Assembly (NCBI RefSeq): GCF_018362775.1
Contig: NZ_JAGYXY010000001.1
Span: 62,001 to 126,000, forward strand
Direction of reading: 5' to 3'
Source: Alistipes montrealensis
GTDB lineage: Bacteria; Bacteroidota; Bacteroidia; Bacteroidales; Rikenellaceae
Length of the DNA stretch: 64,000 nt
This document shows, piece after piece, positions 27,326-35,558 of this stretch; within the stretch, counting starts at the first letter, position 1, and each line of letters begins with the position of its first letter. A program made the translations under genes and the position numbers. The notes below the pieces were generated by a model. That model was given only the letters and a program-made list of their open reading frames with translations, made no database searches and was not told the DNA's origin.

Positions 27326-27553
27326 TTACTCGAATTTTTGACGATAAACCGTAATGCAGCTATCCGGACAAATCACCGCGCAGGAGGCACAGCCCGTACA
27401 CGCATCGGGATTGGCCATCCACGAAACGGGATAGCCCTTGCTGTTCACCTCGGCCGACAGTGCAAGCACGTCGCACGGACACACGGATACACAGACCCCG
27501 CACCCCTTGCAGCGCTCCTTGTCGACAACGATTGTTCCTTTGATTTTTGCCAT
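27326..27553 (-). CDS. korD: 2-oxoacid:ferredoxin oxidoreductase delta subunit (2x4Fe-4S)
   Basis: 75 residues with two complete 4Fe-4S motifs. CKGCGVCVSVCPCDV (Cys-x2-Cys-x2-Cys-x3-Cys) and CTGCASCAVICPDSC each supply four cysteines. It is the electron-accepting ferredoxin subunit of the korDABC complex and the first gene of the operon. A TATATTTG promoter lies 28 bases upstream. Confidence 0.9.
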   Translation of the reverse strand: MAKIKGTIVVDKERCKGCGVCVSVCPCDVLALSAEVNSKGYPVSWMANPDACTGCASCAVICPDSCITVYRQKFE

Positions 27554-27580
27554 AACGTCCTAATATTGATAAGTTGCTTA

Positions 27581-27588
27581 CAAATATA
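27581..27588 (-). promoter_or_regulatory. Promoter -7 element of korDABC
   Basis: The minus strand reads TATATTTG (TAnnTTTG), 28 bases before the korD ATG. Confidence 0.65.
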
Positions 27589-27708
27589 CGAAATAATCGG
27601 ATAAAACCCGTCCGGATTGCAACATTTCTTTCGGCAGAAACGACAAACAAGAAGCAGGGTATCCGCATCCGGGCCTGCGAACTCCCTGCATACAAAACCG
27701 TTCGGCCG

Positions 27709-28191
27709 TCACTCGGCCTTCGGGTCGGGACCGTATTTATTTTCGCCCTGCATGCCGGGCGTACAGAACCAAACGAGAAAGACGATGCCCCAAACCAGAA
27801 ATACCAGGCCGCCGCCACACAGCAGCACCAGCAATCCGACGGGCAGCGAACTGCCCCCGCTGTTCAGAACACTCAGCACACTCGAAAATCCCATAAAGAA
27901 CAGGGCCATAAACCAAACGAAGCCCAACGCATAATACCATACCACAACGGCGCCGCCGCGACCGATATCGTGCAAACGGCGCACCATTACGGATAGCTGG
28001 GGAACGAGCATATACAGTGATAAAAGCCATTTTATCGGGGTGAAAGTCGGACTGAAAAGCAACATGTCCAGAATATTCGCAACCACCAGTAAAATAAAGG
28101 AAAAGAGTATGAAATACCAATACTCCTTCCGGCGGGCGCGCCCTTCGAAATTCGCATAATCGGGGCCGAGGCATTTGAGGAACCATTTCAT
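27709..28191 (-). CDS. DUF805 membrane protein
   Basis: 160 residues. The start KWFLKCLGPDYANFEGRARRKEYWYFILF is the diagnostic opening of DUF805 (F-x-GRARRxEYW). Four hydrophobic segments follow (residues about 22-48, 52-68, 84-105, 116-145), with VMVRRLHDIGRGG between the second and third. It is an inner-membrane protein of unknown function. It lies alone on the minus strand. The minus strand of 28228-28235 reads TATCTTTA, a weak -7 element. Confidence 0.85.
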   Translation of the reverse strand: MKWFLKCLGPDYANFEGRARRKEYWYFILFSFILLVVANILDMLLFSPTFTPIKWLLSLYMLVPQLSVMVRRLHDIGRGGAVVVWYYALGFVWFMALFFMGFSSVLSVLNSGGSSLPVGLLVLLCGGGLVFLVWGIVFLVWFCTPGMQGENKYGPDPKAE

Positions 28192-28359
28192 GACGGGATA
28201 AATTAAGGGGGAGGGTTAATTTATGTATAAAGATATATAAAAAAACGCATCCCGACGCATCCGGAAGCCTGAATTTTGCATAACGTCCGGCTTTTCGGCG
28301 CGGAAAAGTTATTGTAAGCCGAAAATCCCCAAGAGTAGACCCGCCAAACACACGGCAGC

Positions 28360-28434
28360 ATGTATTGTTCAAACTGCGGCAAAGAGATTGCGGACAATGC
28401 TTTCATGCCCCCCGCCTGCGGGGCACGTATGTAA
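28360..28434 (+). pseudogene. Zinc-ribbon gene remnant
   Basis: A 24-codon frame reads MYCSNCGKEIADNAF, then MPPACGARM and TAA. The first half is the classic bacterial zinc-ribbon opening (CxxCGKEI-AD-A-F). The second knuckle should read CPxCGA but the first Cys is lost within a C6 run (ATG-CCC-CCC-GCC), and a stop follows at once. Such ribbons usually head longer membrane proteins, including ones next to DUF805 genes, so this looks like the 5' scrap of a decayed gene rather than a working peptide. A functional micro-protein is not excluded, since a terminator follows 17 bases later. Confidence 0.45.
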
Positions 28435-28450
28435 AAAAGGTGGTAAAAAC

Positions 28451-28484
28451 AATCGGGGAACTCTGAGGTTCCCCGATTTGTTTT
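28451..28484. terminator. Strong bidirectional terminator
   Basis: AATCGGGGAAC (28451-28461) pairs with GTTCCCCGATT (28468-28478) around TCTGAG. T-run follows on plus (GTTTTTT) and on minus (GTTTTTAC). It probably ends the serC-serA-DUF1015 transcript. Confidence 0.8.
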
Positions 28485-28548
28485 TTCATTTCCGGGCCAT
28501 ACGCCCCTCGCACCGCATGAAAATAAGCGCGAGAATGCCCCTATAAGA

Positions 28549-29787
28549 TTAAAAACGATGGATCACGACACCGGAGCGCAGCTTCGGCTCGAACCACGTA
28601 GTCTTCGGCGGCATGATGTTGCCCGTGTCGGCGATGTTGATCAGTTGCTGCATCGAGACAGGGTAGAGGGCGAACGCCGCCTTCATCTCCCCGCTGTCCA
28701 CACGGCGCTTCAACTCGCCGAGACCCCGGATTCCGCCCACGAAGTCGATTCGTTTCGAGGTGCGCAGGTCCTTGATGTCCAGAACTTTGTCGAGGACCAG
28801 ATTCGACAGCACCGTAACGTCCAGCACGCCGATCGGGTCGTCGTCGTCGTACGTCCCCGGCTTGGCTGTCAGACTGTACCAGCGGCCTTCGAGGTACATC
28901 GAGAAATTGTGCAGGGTCACAGGGCGGTACTCCTCCGTGCCTTTATCCTCGACTGTGAACGACTCTTTCAGCTTTTCGAGAAGTTCGGCGGGCGTCAGGC
29001 CGTTCAGGTCCTTCACCACGCGGTTATAGTCGATGATGCGGAGCTGGTTGGCCGGGAAGGTCACCGCGAGGAAATAACAATACTCCTCACAACCCGTATG
29101 CCCCGGATTATTGGCGCGGCACTCCTGTCCCACACGCGCAGCGGCGGCCGTGCGGTGATGTCCGTCGGCAACATAGAGCGCCGGAATGCCCGCAAAAATC
29201 TCCGTAATGCGGTCGTTGGTCTTCTTGTCGCGGATCACCCACAACTGGTGTCCGAAGCCGTCGTCGGCCGTGAAATCGTACTCCGGAGCGTTGTTTTTCA
29301 CCACGTCGGCGACAATGGCGTCGATCTCGGCATCGTCGGGATAAGCGAAGAACACCGGTTCGATATTGGCTTTCTGGTTGCGCACGTGGATCATGCGGTC
29401 CTCCTCCTTGTCGGGACGCGTCAGTTCGTGCTTCTTGATGGCGCCCGAAAGGTAATCCTCGAAATGGCAGCACATCGCAAGGCCGTACTGCGTGCGGCCG
29501 TCCATCGTCTGCGCGTATATATAATAGTACTCTTCGGGGTCCTGGCGAAGCCAGCCTTCGGACTGCCATTTGCGGAAATTCTCAACCGCTTTGTCGTAAA
29601 CGGGCTGCGAATGCTCGTCGGCGATAGGCTCGAAGTCGATCTCGGGTTTGATGATGTGCAGCAGCGAACGCTCCGTGGCCTCGGATTTCGCCTCGGCGGA
29701 GTTAAGCACATCGTAAGGGCGCGAAGCCACCTCAGGAGCGTGCTCCTTCGGGGGACGGACTGCGCGGAAAGGTTTGATACGTACCAT
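28549..29787 (-). CDS. DUF1015 family protein
   Basis: 412 residues. It opens MVRIKPFRAVRPPKEHAPEVASRPYDVLN, the DUF1015 signature, and contains IPALYVADGHHRTAAAARV, the ParB/sulfiredoxin-like DGHHR motif that in related proteins binds nucleotide. It is found downstream of serA and serC in many Bacteroidota, as here, which suggests a role tied to serine or one-carbon metabolism. A serine kinase-type activity is conceivable because ParB-like SerK enzymes share the DGHHR motif; that is inference. An internal hairpin (29806-29835) separates it from serA. Confidence 0.85.
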   Translation of the reverse strand: MVRIKPFRAVRPPKEHAPEVASRPYDVLNSAEAKSEATERSLLHIIKPEIDFEPIADEHSQPVYDKAVENFRKWQSEGWLRQDPEEYYYIYAQTMDGRTQYGLAMCCHFEDYLSGAIKKHELTRPDKEEDRMIHVRNQKANIEPVFFAYPDDAEIDAIVADVVKNNAPEYDFTADDGFGHQLWVIRDKKTNDRITEIFAGIPALYVADGHHRTAAAARVGQECRANNPGHTGCEEYCYFLAVTFPANQLRIIDYNRVVKDLNGLTPAELLEKLKESFTVEDKGTEEYRPVTLHNFSMYLEGRWYSLTAKPGTYDDDDPIGVLDVTVLSNLVLDKVLDIKDLRTSKRIDFVGGIRGLGELKRRVDSGEMKAAFALYPVSMQQLINIADTGNIMPPKTTWFEPKLRSGVVIHRF

Positions 29788-29805
29788 ATAGTTATCGTTT
29801 TAAGT

Positions 29806-29835
29806 AAAAAAGGCGGGCGTTTCCGCACCCGCCTT
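29806..29835 (-). terminator. Intra-operon terminator between serA and the DUF1015 gene
   Basis: AAGGCGGG pairs with CCCGCCTT (29810-29817 with 29828-29835). On the minus strand it is followed by TTTTTTAC. It lies in the 65-base serA-DUF1015 gap and could reduce expression of the last gene. Confidence 0.65.
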
Positions 29836-29852
29836 CTTTCATAGATTATCGA

Positions 29853-30776
29853 CTATTTGTTGACCTGGAAACGGGTGTTGCCGTTTTTCAGGAAATCCAC
29901 GATCTGGCTGGCTGCCGCAAGACCCGCGTTGATATTGGCCTCGGCGGTCTCGGCGCCCATCTTCTTCGCCGTAGCGAAAACCCGCTTGCCGAACTTCTCG
30001 TCCAGCTCGGCCTGATTGCCGGCGGCGATGTCGGTGATGTATTTCAGGTCCTCGCGTTCGGTCATGGCACGCACTACACCCGCTTCGTCGATCACCTCCT
30101 TACGGGCAGTATTCACCAGCGTCGCACCCTTGGGCATCGACATCAGCAGATCGTACCCGATCGAGCCTTTGGTCTCGGCCGTGGCGGGAATGTGCAGCGA
30201 AAGAAAGTCGGAAACCTTGTACAGTTCCTCGACCGTCGCCACCTTCTTCACGCCGTCGGCTTCGAAAACCGCATCGTCGGTGATGAACGGATCGAAAGCG
30301 ACAACATTCATGCCGAGCGCCTTTCCCTTGCGGCCTACCAGCTTGCCGACATTGCCGTAGGCGTGGATGCCGAGGGTCTTGCCCTGGATTTCGGAACCCG
30401 TACCCGGGGTAAAGCGGTTGCGCGACATGTAGACCATCATGGCCAGCGCCAGCTCAGCGACAGCGTTGGAGTTCTGTCCCGGGGTGTTCATCACCACGAT
30501 GCCCCGCGCCGAAGCGGCTGCGAGGTCCACGTTGTCATACCCCGCACCGGCACGTACCACGATCTTGAGGTTTTTAGCCGCTGCAATGACCTCGGCAGTC
30601 ACCTTGTCGCTGCGGATAATCAGCGCGTCCACATCGGCTACGGCTTCGAGCAGTTGGCTCTTGTCGGTATATTTTTCGAGCAGCGCCAGTTCGTATCCGG
30701 CGTCCTCCACGATCTTACGGATTCCGTCCACGGCCTTTTTGGCGAAGGGTTTCTCCGTTGCAACCAGTATTTTCAT
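29853..30776 (-). CDS. serA: D-3-phosphoglycerate dehydrogenase, short form
   Basis: 307 residues. It oxidises 3-phosphoglycerate to 3-phosphohydroxypyruvate, the first step of serine synthesis. Visible are VVRAGAGYDNVDLAAASARGI, the NAD loop KTLGIHAYGNVGKLVGRKGKALG (G-x-G-x2-G variant) and NTARKEVIDEAGVV. There is no ACT or ASB regulatory domain at the C-terminus, so direct serine feedback is unlikely. ATG 30776 starts the conserved MKILVATEKPF; the open frame extends 26 codons upstream without homology-like sequence. It lies 81 bases after serC. Confidence 0.92.
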   Translation of the reverse strand: MKILVATEKPFAKKAVDGIRKIVEDAGYELALLEKYTDKSQLLEAVADVDALIIRSDKVTAEVIAAAKNLKIVVRAGAGYDNVDLAAASARGIVVMNTPGQNSNAVAELALAMMVYMSRNRFTPGTGSEIQGKTLGIHAYGNVGKLVGRKGKALGMNVVAFDPFITDDAVFEADGVKKVATVEELYKVSDFLSLHIPATAETKGSIGYDLLMSMPKGATLVNTARKEVIDEAGVVRAMTEREDLKYITDIAAGNQAELDEKFGKRVFATAKKMGAETAEANINAGLAAASQIVDFLKNGNTRFQVNK

Positions 30777-30857
30777 AGTTTCGATCAATGACGTGAAATA
30801 AATATCCTGTTCTTTTTTTGTCTCCCGCATAAACGGGACGATCGTCGGACACATAAA

Positions 30858-31931
30858 TTATTTCTTATGCGTCTGGGCGAACTCCTGCATGCAGGCCACC
30901 AACGCCTCGACGCTCTCCTTCGGGAGGGCGTTGTAGCACGAAGCGCGGAAACCGCCTACCAGACGGTGGCCCTTGATGCCGACCATGCCGCGGCCCTTGG
31001 CAAAAGCCATGAACTCGTCGGCCAGGCCTTCGTAACCCTCGGCCATCACGAAGCAGATGTTCATCAGCGAGCGGTCCTCCTTCACGGCCGTACCGCGGAA
31101 CAACGGGTTGCGGTCGATTTCGTCGTAAAGCAGGGCGGCCTTCTCCTTGTTGCGGCGGTAAATTTCCGGAACGCCGCCGATCGACTTGAGCCACTTGAGG
31201 GTCTCCTTGAGCACGAAGATCGGGAACACGGGAGGCGTATTGAACATCGAGTCGTTGTCGACATGGGTACGGAACGACATCATCGTCGGCAGGTCGCGCA
31301 CGATCTTGTCGAGCATGTCCTCGCGGATGATGGCGAACGCCACGCCGGCAGGAGCCAGGTTCTTCTGCGCGCCGCCGTAGATCATGGCGTATTTCGAAAC
31401 GTCGAGCGGACGCGAAAGGATGTCGGACGACATGTCGGCGATCAGGGGTACGGGCGACGAGAGGTCCTCGTGGTACTCCGTACCGTAGATCGTATTATTA
31501 GAGGTAATATGCAGATAATCCAGATCGGCCGGAATCGCGAAACCCTTGGGAATATAGGTAAAGTTCTTATCCTCGGACGAAGCCAGCACTTCAACTTCGC
31601 CGTAACGTTTCGCCTCCTTGATGGCCTTCTTCGCCCAGACACCCGTATTCACATAACCGGCCTTCTTACCCAGGAAGTTAGCGGGAATCTCAAAGAAATA
31701 GGTACTAGCACCGCCGCCCAGATAGATGATCTTGTAGTTGTCGGGAATGTGGAGCAACTCGCGGAAAAGGGCGTCGGCCTCGGCCATCACGTCCTCGAAA
31801 TCCTTCGTCCGGTGCGAGATCGAAAGCAGCGAAAGACCCGATCCGTTGAAATCGAGAATTGCCTTGGCTGCATTTTCGATGACCTCGTCCGCCAGAATGG
31901 AAGGTCCCGCATTGAAATTGTGCTTTTTCAT
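30858..31931 (-). CDS. serC: Phosphoserine aminotransferase
   Basis: 357 residues, class-V aminotransferase. It opens [17 protein letters not shown], with [30 protein letters not shown] (PLP phosphate) and the PLP-lysine segment [29 protein letters not shown] is near the C-terminus. It converts 3-phosphohydroxypyruvate and glutamate to phosphoserine. It is the first gene of serC-serA-DUF1015. A TATATTTG promoter is 56 bases upstream, with a 16-base palindrome over the presumed transcription start. Confidence 0.95.
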   Translation of the reverse strand: MKKHNFNAGPSILADEVIENAAKAILDFNGSGLSLLSISHRTKDFEDVMAEADALFRELLHIPDNYKIIYLGGGASTYFFEIPANFLGKKAGYVNTGVWAKKAIKEAKRYGEVEVLASSEDKNFTYIPKGFAIPADLDYLHITSNNTIYGTEYHEDLSSPVPLIADMSSDILSRPLDVSKYAMIYGGAQKNLAPAGVAFAIIREDMLDKIVRDLPTMMSFRTHVDNDSMFNTPPVFPIFVLKETLKWLKSIGGVPEIYRRNKEKAALLYDEIDRNPLFRGTAVKEDRSLMNICFVMAEGYEGLADEFMAFAKGRGMVGIKGHRLVGGFRASCYNALPKESVEALVACMQEFAQTHKK

Positions 31932-31970
31932 AATAATTTCGTATGTGATTTGAATGATCTAACTCCTAAC

Positions 31971-31986
31971 TGTTAGTTTACTAACA
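31971..31986 (-). promoter_or_regulatory. Candidate operator at the serC promoter
   Basis: The minus strand reads TGTTAGT-AA-ACTAACA, two perfect 7-base arms. It abuts the TATATTTG element (31987-31994) and spans the expected transcription start, where a repressor would act. Confidence 0.45.
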
Positions 31987-31994
31987 CAAATATA
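31987..31994 (-). promoter_or_regulatory. Promoter -7 element of serC-serA-DUF1015
   Basis: The minus strand reads TATATTTG, 56 bases before the serC ATG. Confidence 0.65.
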
Positions 31995-32119
31995 ATTAAA
32001 AAAATTTTATAATTACAAAGATAGCCAAATAAATTTCACTCGCCGCCAATAATACGTCTATTTTTGGATAGTTTTTATTAATTTTGCCGGGAATAAACCC
32101 CGGCCCGGGCAGCCAGCGC

Positions 32120-32127
32120 TACCTTTG
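32120..32127 (+). promoter_or_regulatory. Promoter -7 element of yicC
   Basis: TACCTTTG fits TAnnTTTG, 23 bases before the ATG at 32150. Confidence 0.6.
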
Positions 32128-32149
32128 CCGAAACTTAAGATCATCGTCT

Positions 32150-33022
32150 ATGGTAAAATCCATGACCGGCTTCGGCAAAAGCGAAGCCACACTCCAGAAT
32201 AAGAAAATTTCGGTCGAAATCCGCTCCCTGAACTCCAAGCAGCTGGATCTCGGGCTGCGGCTCCCGGCCGTTTACCGCCAGTCGGAATACGAAATCCGCA
32301 ACGTCATTGCCCGCACGATCCAGCGGGGCAAGGTCGACGTTTTCGTCAACGTCGAGTCCCAGGCCGTCGAAACGTCGGCCCGCATCAACCGCGAAGTATT
32401 CCGCGAATACCTCCGCCAGATGACCGACACGCTGGCGTTCTCGGGCATCGACGCCGACTACGACGCCATCGTTCCGGTGATCATGCGCCTTCCGGACGTG
32501 GTGGCCACCGAAGCCGAGGCCATTCCCGAAGAGGAGCATGCCGCGCTGATTGCAGCCGTGGAGGCCGCCGCAGCCCAGCTGGATGCTTTCCGCGCGCAGG
32601 AGGGCGCCATCCTGATCGCCGACCTGCTGCGCCGCGTGGAACTGATCGAGCAATACAAGGAAGAGGTCGTACCGTTCGAGAAGGCCCGTACCGAAACGGT
32701 CAAGGCCCGTATTCTGGACAACCTTTCGAAACTGGCCGTCGACGTGGACCGCAACCGGCTGGAGCAGGAGATGATTTTCTACCTCGAAAAACTCGACATC
32801 ACCGAGGAGAAAGTACGCCTCACCAACCACTGCAACTACTTCCGCGAAGTCGCCTCCGCCGAGGAGGGCGCCGGCCGCAAACTGGGTTTCATCGCCCAGG
32901 AAATGGGCCGCGAAATCAACACCATGGGATCGAAGGCCAACGAACCGAACATCCAGATCCTCGTCGTCAAGATGAAGGACGAGCTGGAGAAGATCAAGGA
33001 ACAGGTACTGAACATATTATAA
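32150..33022 (+). CDS. yicC: YicC family protein (endoribonuclease-like)
   Basis: 290 residues. MVKSMTGFGKSEATLQNKKISVEIRSLNSKQLD is the YicC opening, and the C-terminal DUF1732 part ends RKLGFIAQEMGREINTMGSKANEPNIQILVVKMKDELEKIKEQVLNI, the most conserved stretch of the family. E. coli YicC has been reported to act as a ribonuclease. Here the gene precedes gmk, the usual Bacteroidota order. ATG 32150 is chosen because the 22 upstream codons of open frame overlap the promoter. Confidence 0.9.
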   Translation: MVKSMTGFGKSEATLQNKKISVEIRSLNSKQLDLGLRLPAVYRQSEYEIRNVIARTIQRGKVDVFVNVESQAVETSARINREVFREYLRQMTDTLAFSGIDADYDAIVPVIMRLPDVVATEAEAIPEEEHAALIAAVEAAAAQLDAFRAQEGAILIADLLRRVELIEQYKEEVVPFEKARTETVKARILDNLSKLAVDVDRNRLEQEMIFYLEKLDITEEKVRLTNHCNYFREVASAEEGAGRKLGFIAQEMGREINTMGSKANEPNIQILVVKMKDELEKIKEQVLNIL

Positions 33023-33067
33023 AGCATATAACCGTTCGCATCGAAAAGCAGCCCGGCCGGCCGTACT

Positions 33068-33162
33068 CACGGCTTTCAGCCGTGTATGCAAGTCTGACCC
33101 TCCCCTAAATCCCCTCCTCGGAGGGGACTTAATGCCGCTTTGCGGCAAGCCGGGAGACCTGG
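33068..33162. repeat. Three-hairpin intergenic repeat, copy A
   Basis: It contains CACGGCT-TTC-AGCCGTG (33068-33084), CCCCTAAATCCCCTCC followed by GGAGGGG (hairpin 33111-33126), and TGCCGC-TTT-GCGGCA (33133-33147), then CCGGGAGACCTGGC. The central and right parts align with 38398-38455. It lies between yicC and gmk. Confidence 0.6.
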
Positions 33163-33188
33163 CGCCGATGCGGAACAACACATTCGCA

Positions 33189-33752
33189 ATGGGTAAGGTA
33201 ATCATATTTTCAGCCCCGAGCGGGTCGGGCAAGACCACTATCGTCCGCCAGTTGCTGGAACGCTATCCGCAGCTCGAATTTTCCATTTCGGCGACCAGCC
33301 GCGCACCCCGCGGCCAGGAACGCGACGGAGTGGATTACTACTTCTTTTCGCACGAAGAGTTCATGAAGGCCGTGGCCGAAAATCGCTTCGTAGAGTGGGA
33401 GGAGGTTTACAAGGGAACCTGTTACGGAACGCTGCGCAGCGAAGTGGAACGCATCTGGTCCAAGGGCCACGTGATCGTCTTCGATGTCGACGTGATCGGC
33501 GGCATCAACCTCAAGCGTATTTTCGGCGACGACGCCTGCTCGATGTTCATCATGCCGCCCTCGGTCGAGGAACTGCGCCGCAGGCTCGTTGCCCGCGGCA
33601 CGGACGCCCCGGAGGTGATCGACCGCCGCGTGGCCAAAGCCGAGTTCGAACTGACGAAGGCCCCGGAATTCGACCACGTGATCGTCAACGACTGCCTTGA
33701 CGACGCCGTATGCGGCACATGCAACGTCCTCGACCAATTCATTATGCGGTAG
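33189..33752 (+). CDS. gmk: Guanylate kinase
   Basis: 187 residues. It phosphorylates GMP to GDP. The P-loop SAPSGSGKTT is at residues 8-17, followed by the GMP-binding SISATSRAPRGQERDGVDYYF and FVEWEEVYKGTCYGTL. VIVFDVDVIGGINLKRIF is the Walker B-like segment. ATG 33189 (MGKVIIFSAPSG) is used; the frame is open further upstream to 33132, but that part falls in a repeat. It ends one base before nadD. Confidence 0.94.
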   Translation: MGKVIIFSAPSGSGKTTIVRQLLERYPQLEFSISATSRAPRGQERDGVDYYFFSHEEFMKAVAENRFVEWEEVYKGTCYGTLRSEVERIWSKGHVIVFDVDVIGGINLKRIFGDDACSMFIMPPSVEELRRRLVARGTDAPEVIDRRVAKAEFELTKAPEFDHVIVNDCLDDAVCGTCNVLDQFIMR

Positions 33753-33753
33753 G

Positions 33754-34563
33754 ATGAAACGCGTCATGCTTTACTTCGGGTCGTTCAACCCCGTGCACAA
33801 AGGCCACATCGCGCTGGCGGAATATGCCGTCACGCAGGAGCTTTGCGACGAGGTCGTGCTTGTCGTTTCACCCCGGAGTCCCTACAAGGAGGCCGCGGAA
33901 CTGGCTCCCGAAATGGACCGTTTCGAGATGGCCGAGATCGCCTGTGCAGCCTCGGAATACCCGGACAAAATCAAACCTTCGGCCATAGAGTTTCTGCTCC
34001 CGAAGCCCTCATACACAATAGATACCCTGCGTTACCTCCAGCAAAACTTCGGGTCGGAGATGCAATTTTCGATCCTGATGGGCAGCGACCAGATCGCACG
34101 GCTCGACGGCTGGAAAGAGTATGAAAAAATCCTCGAATATCCCGTTTACGTCTACCCGCGCCGCGGCGAGCCCGCCGCCGGGTTCGAAGGCCGTATCACG
34201 GTGCTCGAAAACGCTCCGTTGCAGGATTTTTCTTCGACCGACGTTCGCGAACGGATCGGGCGGGGCGAAGACATCGGCGGAATGCTCGACGAAGGCGTCG
34301 CCGCCTATATCCGCCGCAAAGGGCTATGGAGCCCCGCGGTGCGCATTATGACCCTCACGGCACAACTCGCAGCCGATCCGGAGAACACGGCGCTCTACAT
34401 CGAGCGCGGAAAACTCCATTACCGGATGGGGGAGTGGGGCCCGGCCCTCAACGACTTCAACAGCGTGCTGCGTATCGATGCAGAACACGTCGAAGCGCAG
34501 CAGTTCGCCCAAATGGTGCAGGAGATACTCGAATTCCGATACAAAGACATCTACAATCCCTGA
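33754..34563 (+). CDS. nadD: Nicotinate-nucleotide adenylyltransferase with C-terminal TPR-like extension
   Basis: 269 residues. Residues 1-190 are a complete NadD: LYFGSFNPVHKGHIALAEYA (the nucleotidyltransferase HxGH), ILMGSDQIARLDGW, and FSSTDVRERI (the S/T-S-T-x-I/V-R motif). It makes NaAD from NaMN and ATP. Residues about 200-269 add an unusual tail with TLTAQLAADPENTALYIERGKLHYRMGEWGPALNDFN, which reads as a TPR unit (aromatic/Ala spacing W-x2-A-x2-D). Typical NadD ends near 190-200 residues, so this is a fusion. It is tightly coupled to gmk and precedes ddl. Confidence 0.88.
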   Translation: MKRVMLYFGSFNPVHKGHIALAEYAVTQELCDEVVLVVSPRSPYKEAAELAPEMDRFEMAEIACAASEYPDKIKPSAIEFLLPKPSYTIDTLRYLQQNFGSEMQFSILMGSDQIARLDGWKEYEKILEYPVYVYPRRGEPAAGFEGRITVLENAPLQDFSSTDVRERIGRGEDIGGMLDEGVAAYIRRKGLWSPAVRIMTLTAQLAADPENTALYIERGKLHYRMGEWGPALNDFNSVLRIDAEHVEAQQFAQMVQEILEFRYKDIYNP

Positions 34564-34574
34564 AATAGAACAGA

Positions 34575-35558
34575 ATGACACGCCTGAAGATAGCCCTCCT
34601 GGCGGGCGGAGACTCGCCCGAACGGGAAATAGCCCTCCAGAGCGCCGCCCAGATCGAAGCGGCTCTCGACCACACGAAATACGACATCACGGTCATCGAC
34701 CTCCATCACCGCGACTGGCATTATACGGCGCCCGACGGCCGCATGTGGCAGGTAGACAAGAACGACTTTTCGATTACGATAGACGGCGCACACAAGGTGT
34801 TCGACTATGCGCTGATCATCATCCACGGCACGCCCGGCGAGGACGGCAAGTTACAAGGATACCTCGACATGATGGGCGTTCCCTATTCGTCGTGCTCGAT
34901 GACCTCGTCGGTCATCACGTTCGACAAGATCACCACCAAACGGACGCTCGCAGGGCGCGTCAACCTCGCCCGCGAGGTGTTCCTGCGGCGCGGCGAAGCA
35001 TTCGATACGGAAAAGATCGTCGCAGAACTGGGCATGCCCCTGTTCGTGAAACCCAATGCCAACGGCTCGTCGTTCGGCGTGACGAAAGTGCACGCCCCGG
35101 AGGAGTTCACCGCGGCCGTCGACGCGGCATTCGCGCAGGGCGATGAAATCCTCGTCGAAGAGTGCATCACGGGGCGCGAAATGGGTTGCGGCATGCTGAT
35201 CGCCGGAGGAAAGGAGTATGTTTTCCCGATCACGGAAATCGTTTCCAAGAAAGACTTTTTCGATTACCAGGCCAAGTATACCGCCGGATATTCCGACGAA
35301 ATCACCCCTGCGGACATCACGCCCGAAGTAAAGGCCGAACTGAACCGCATGACACGCGAAGCCTACCGGACCTGCCGCTGCTCGGGAGTCGTAAGGGTCG
35401 ATTTCATCGTAACCCCTTCGGGAAAGCCCTATTTCATCGAGTTGAACTCGATTCCCGGCATGAGCGGGGGCAGCATCGTCCCCAAGCAGGCCCGCGAAAT
35501 GGGTATGTCGCTCGGGGAATTGTATGACATCATCATCGCTGACACGTGCCGCAAATGA
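34575..35558 (+). CDS. ddl: D-alanine--D-alanine ligase
   Basis: 327 residues, ATP-grasp ligase making D-Ala-D-Ala for peptidoglycan. IALLAGGDSPEREIALQSA opens the N-domain. IIHGTPGEDGKLQGYLDMMGVPYSSC is the substrate region. FVKPNANGSSFGVTKV and VRVDFIVTPSGKPYFIELNSIPGMSGGSIVPKQA carry the Mg/ATP residues. The Tyr of GVPYSSC suggests the normal D-Ala form rather than a D-Lac ligase. The stop overlaps the DUF3109 start (ATGA). Confidence 0.94.
   Translation: MTRLKIALLAGGDSPEREIALQSAAQIEAALDHTKYDITVIDLHHRDWHYTAPDGRMWQVDKNDFSITIDGAHKVFDYALIIIHGTPGEDGKLQGYLDMMGVPYSSCSMTSSVITFDKITTKRTLAGRVNLAREVFLRRGEAFDTEKIVAELGMPLFVKPNANGSSFGVTKVHAPEEFTAAVDAAFAQGDEILVEECITGREMGCGMLIAGGKEYVFPITEIVSKKDFFDYQAKYTAGYSDEITPADITPEVKAELNRMTREAYRTCRCSGVVRVDFIVTPSGKPYFIELNSIPGMSGGSIVPKQAREMGMSLGELYDIIIADTCRK

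Larger units (their letters stand above)
28192..28548. other. 357-base gap between DUF805 and DUF1015 genes
   Basis: This holds the weak DUF805 promoter (28228-28235), an inverted repeat TTTTCGGC-N18-GCCGAAAA (28292-28299 with 28318-28325), a 24-codon zinc-ribbon remnant (28360-28434) and a strong terminator (28451-28484). The rest (28485-28548) shows nothing I can name. Confidence 0.6.

Noticed and set aside
25661..27604. A 647-residue open frame antisense to korABD
   Set aside because: The minus-strand frames are complete, recognisable Kor subunits. Long antisense frames are common in G+C-rich coding DNA, and this one is rich in His/Arg/Gln with no known motif.
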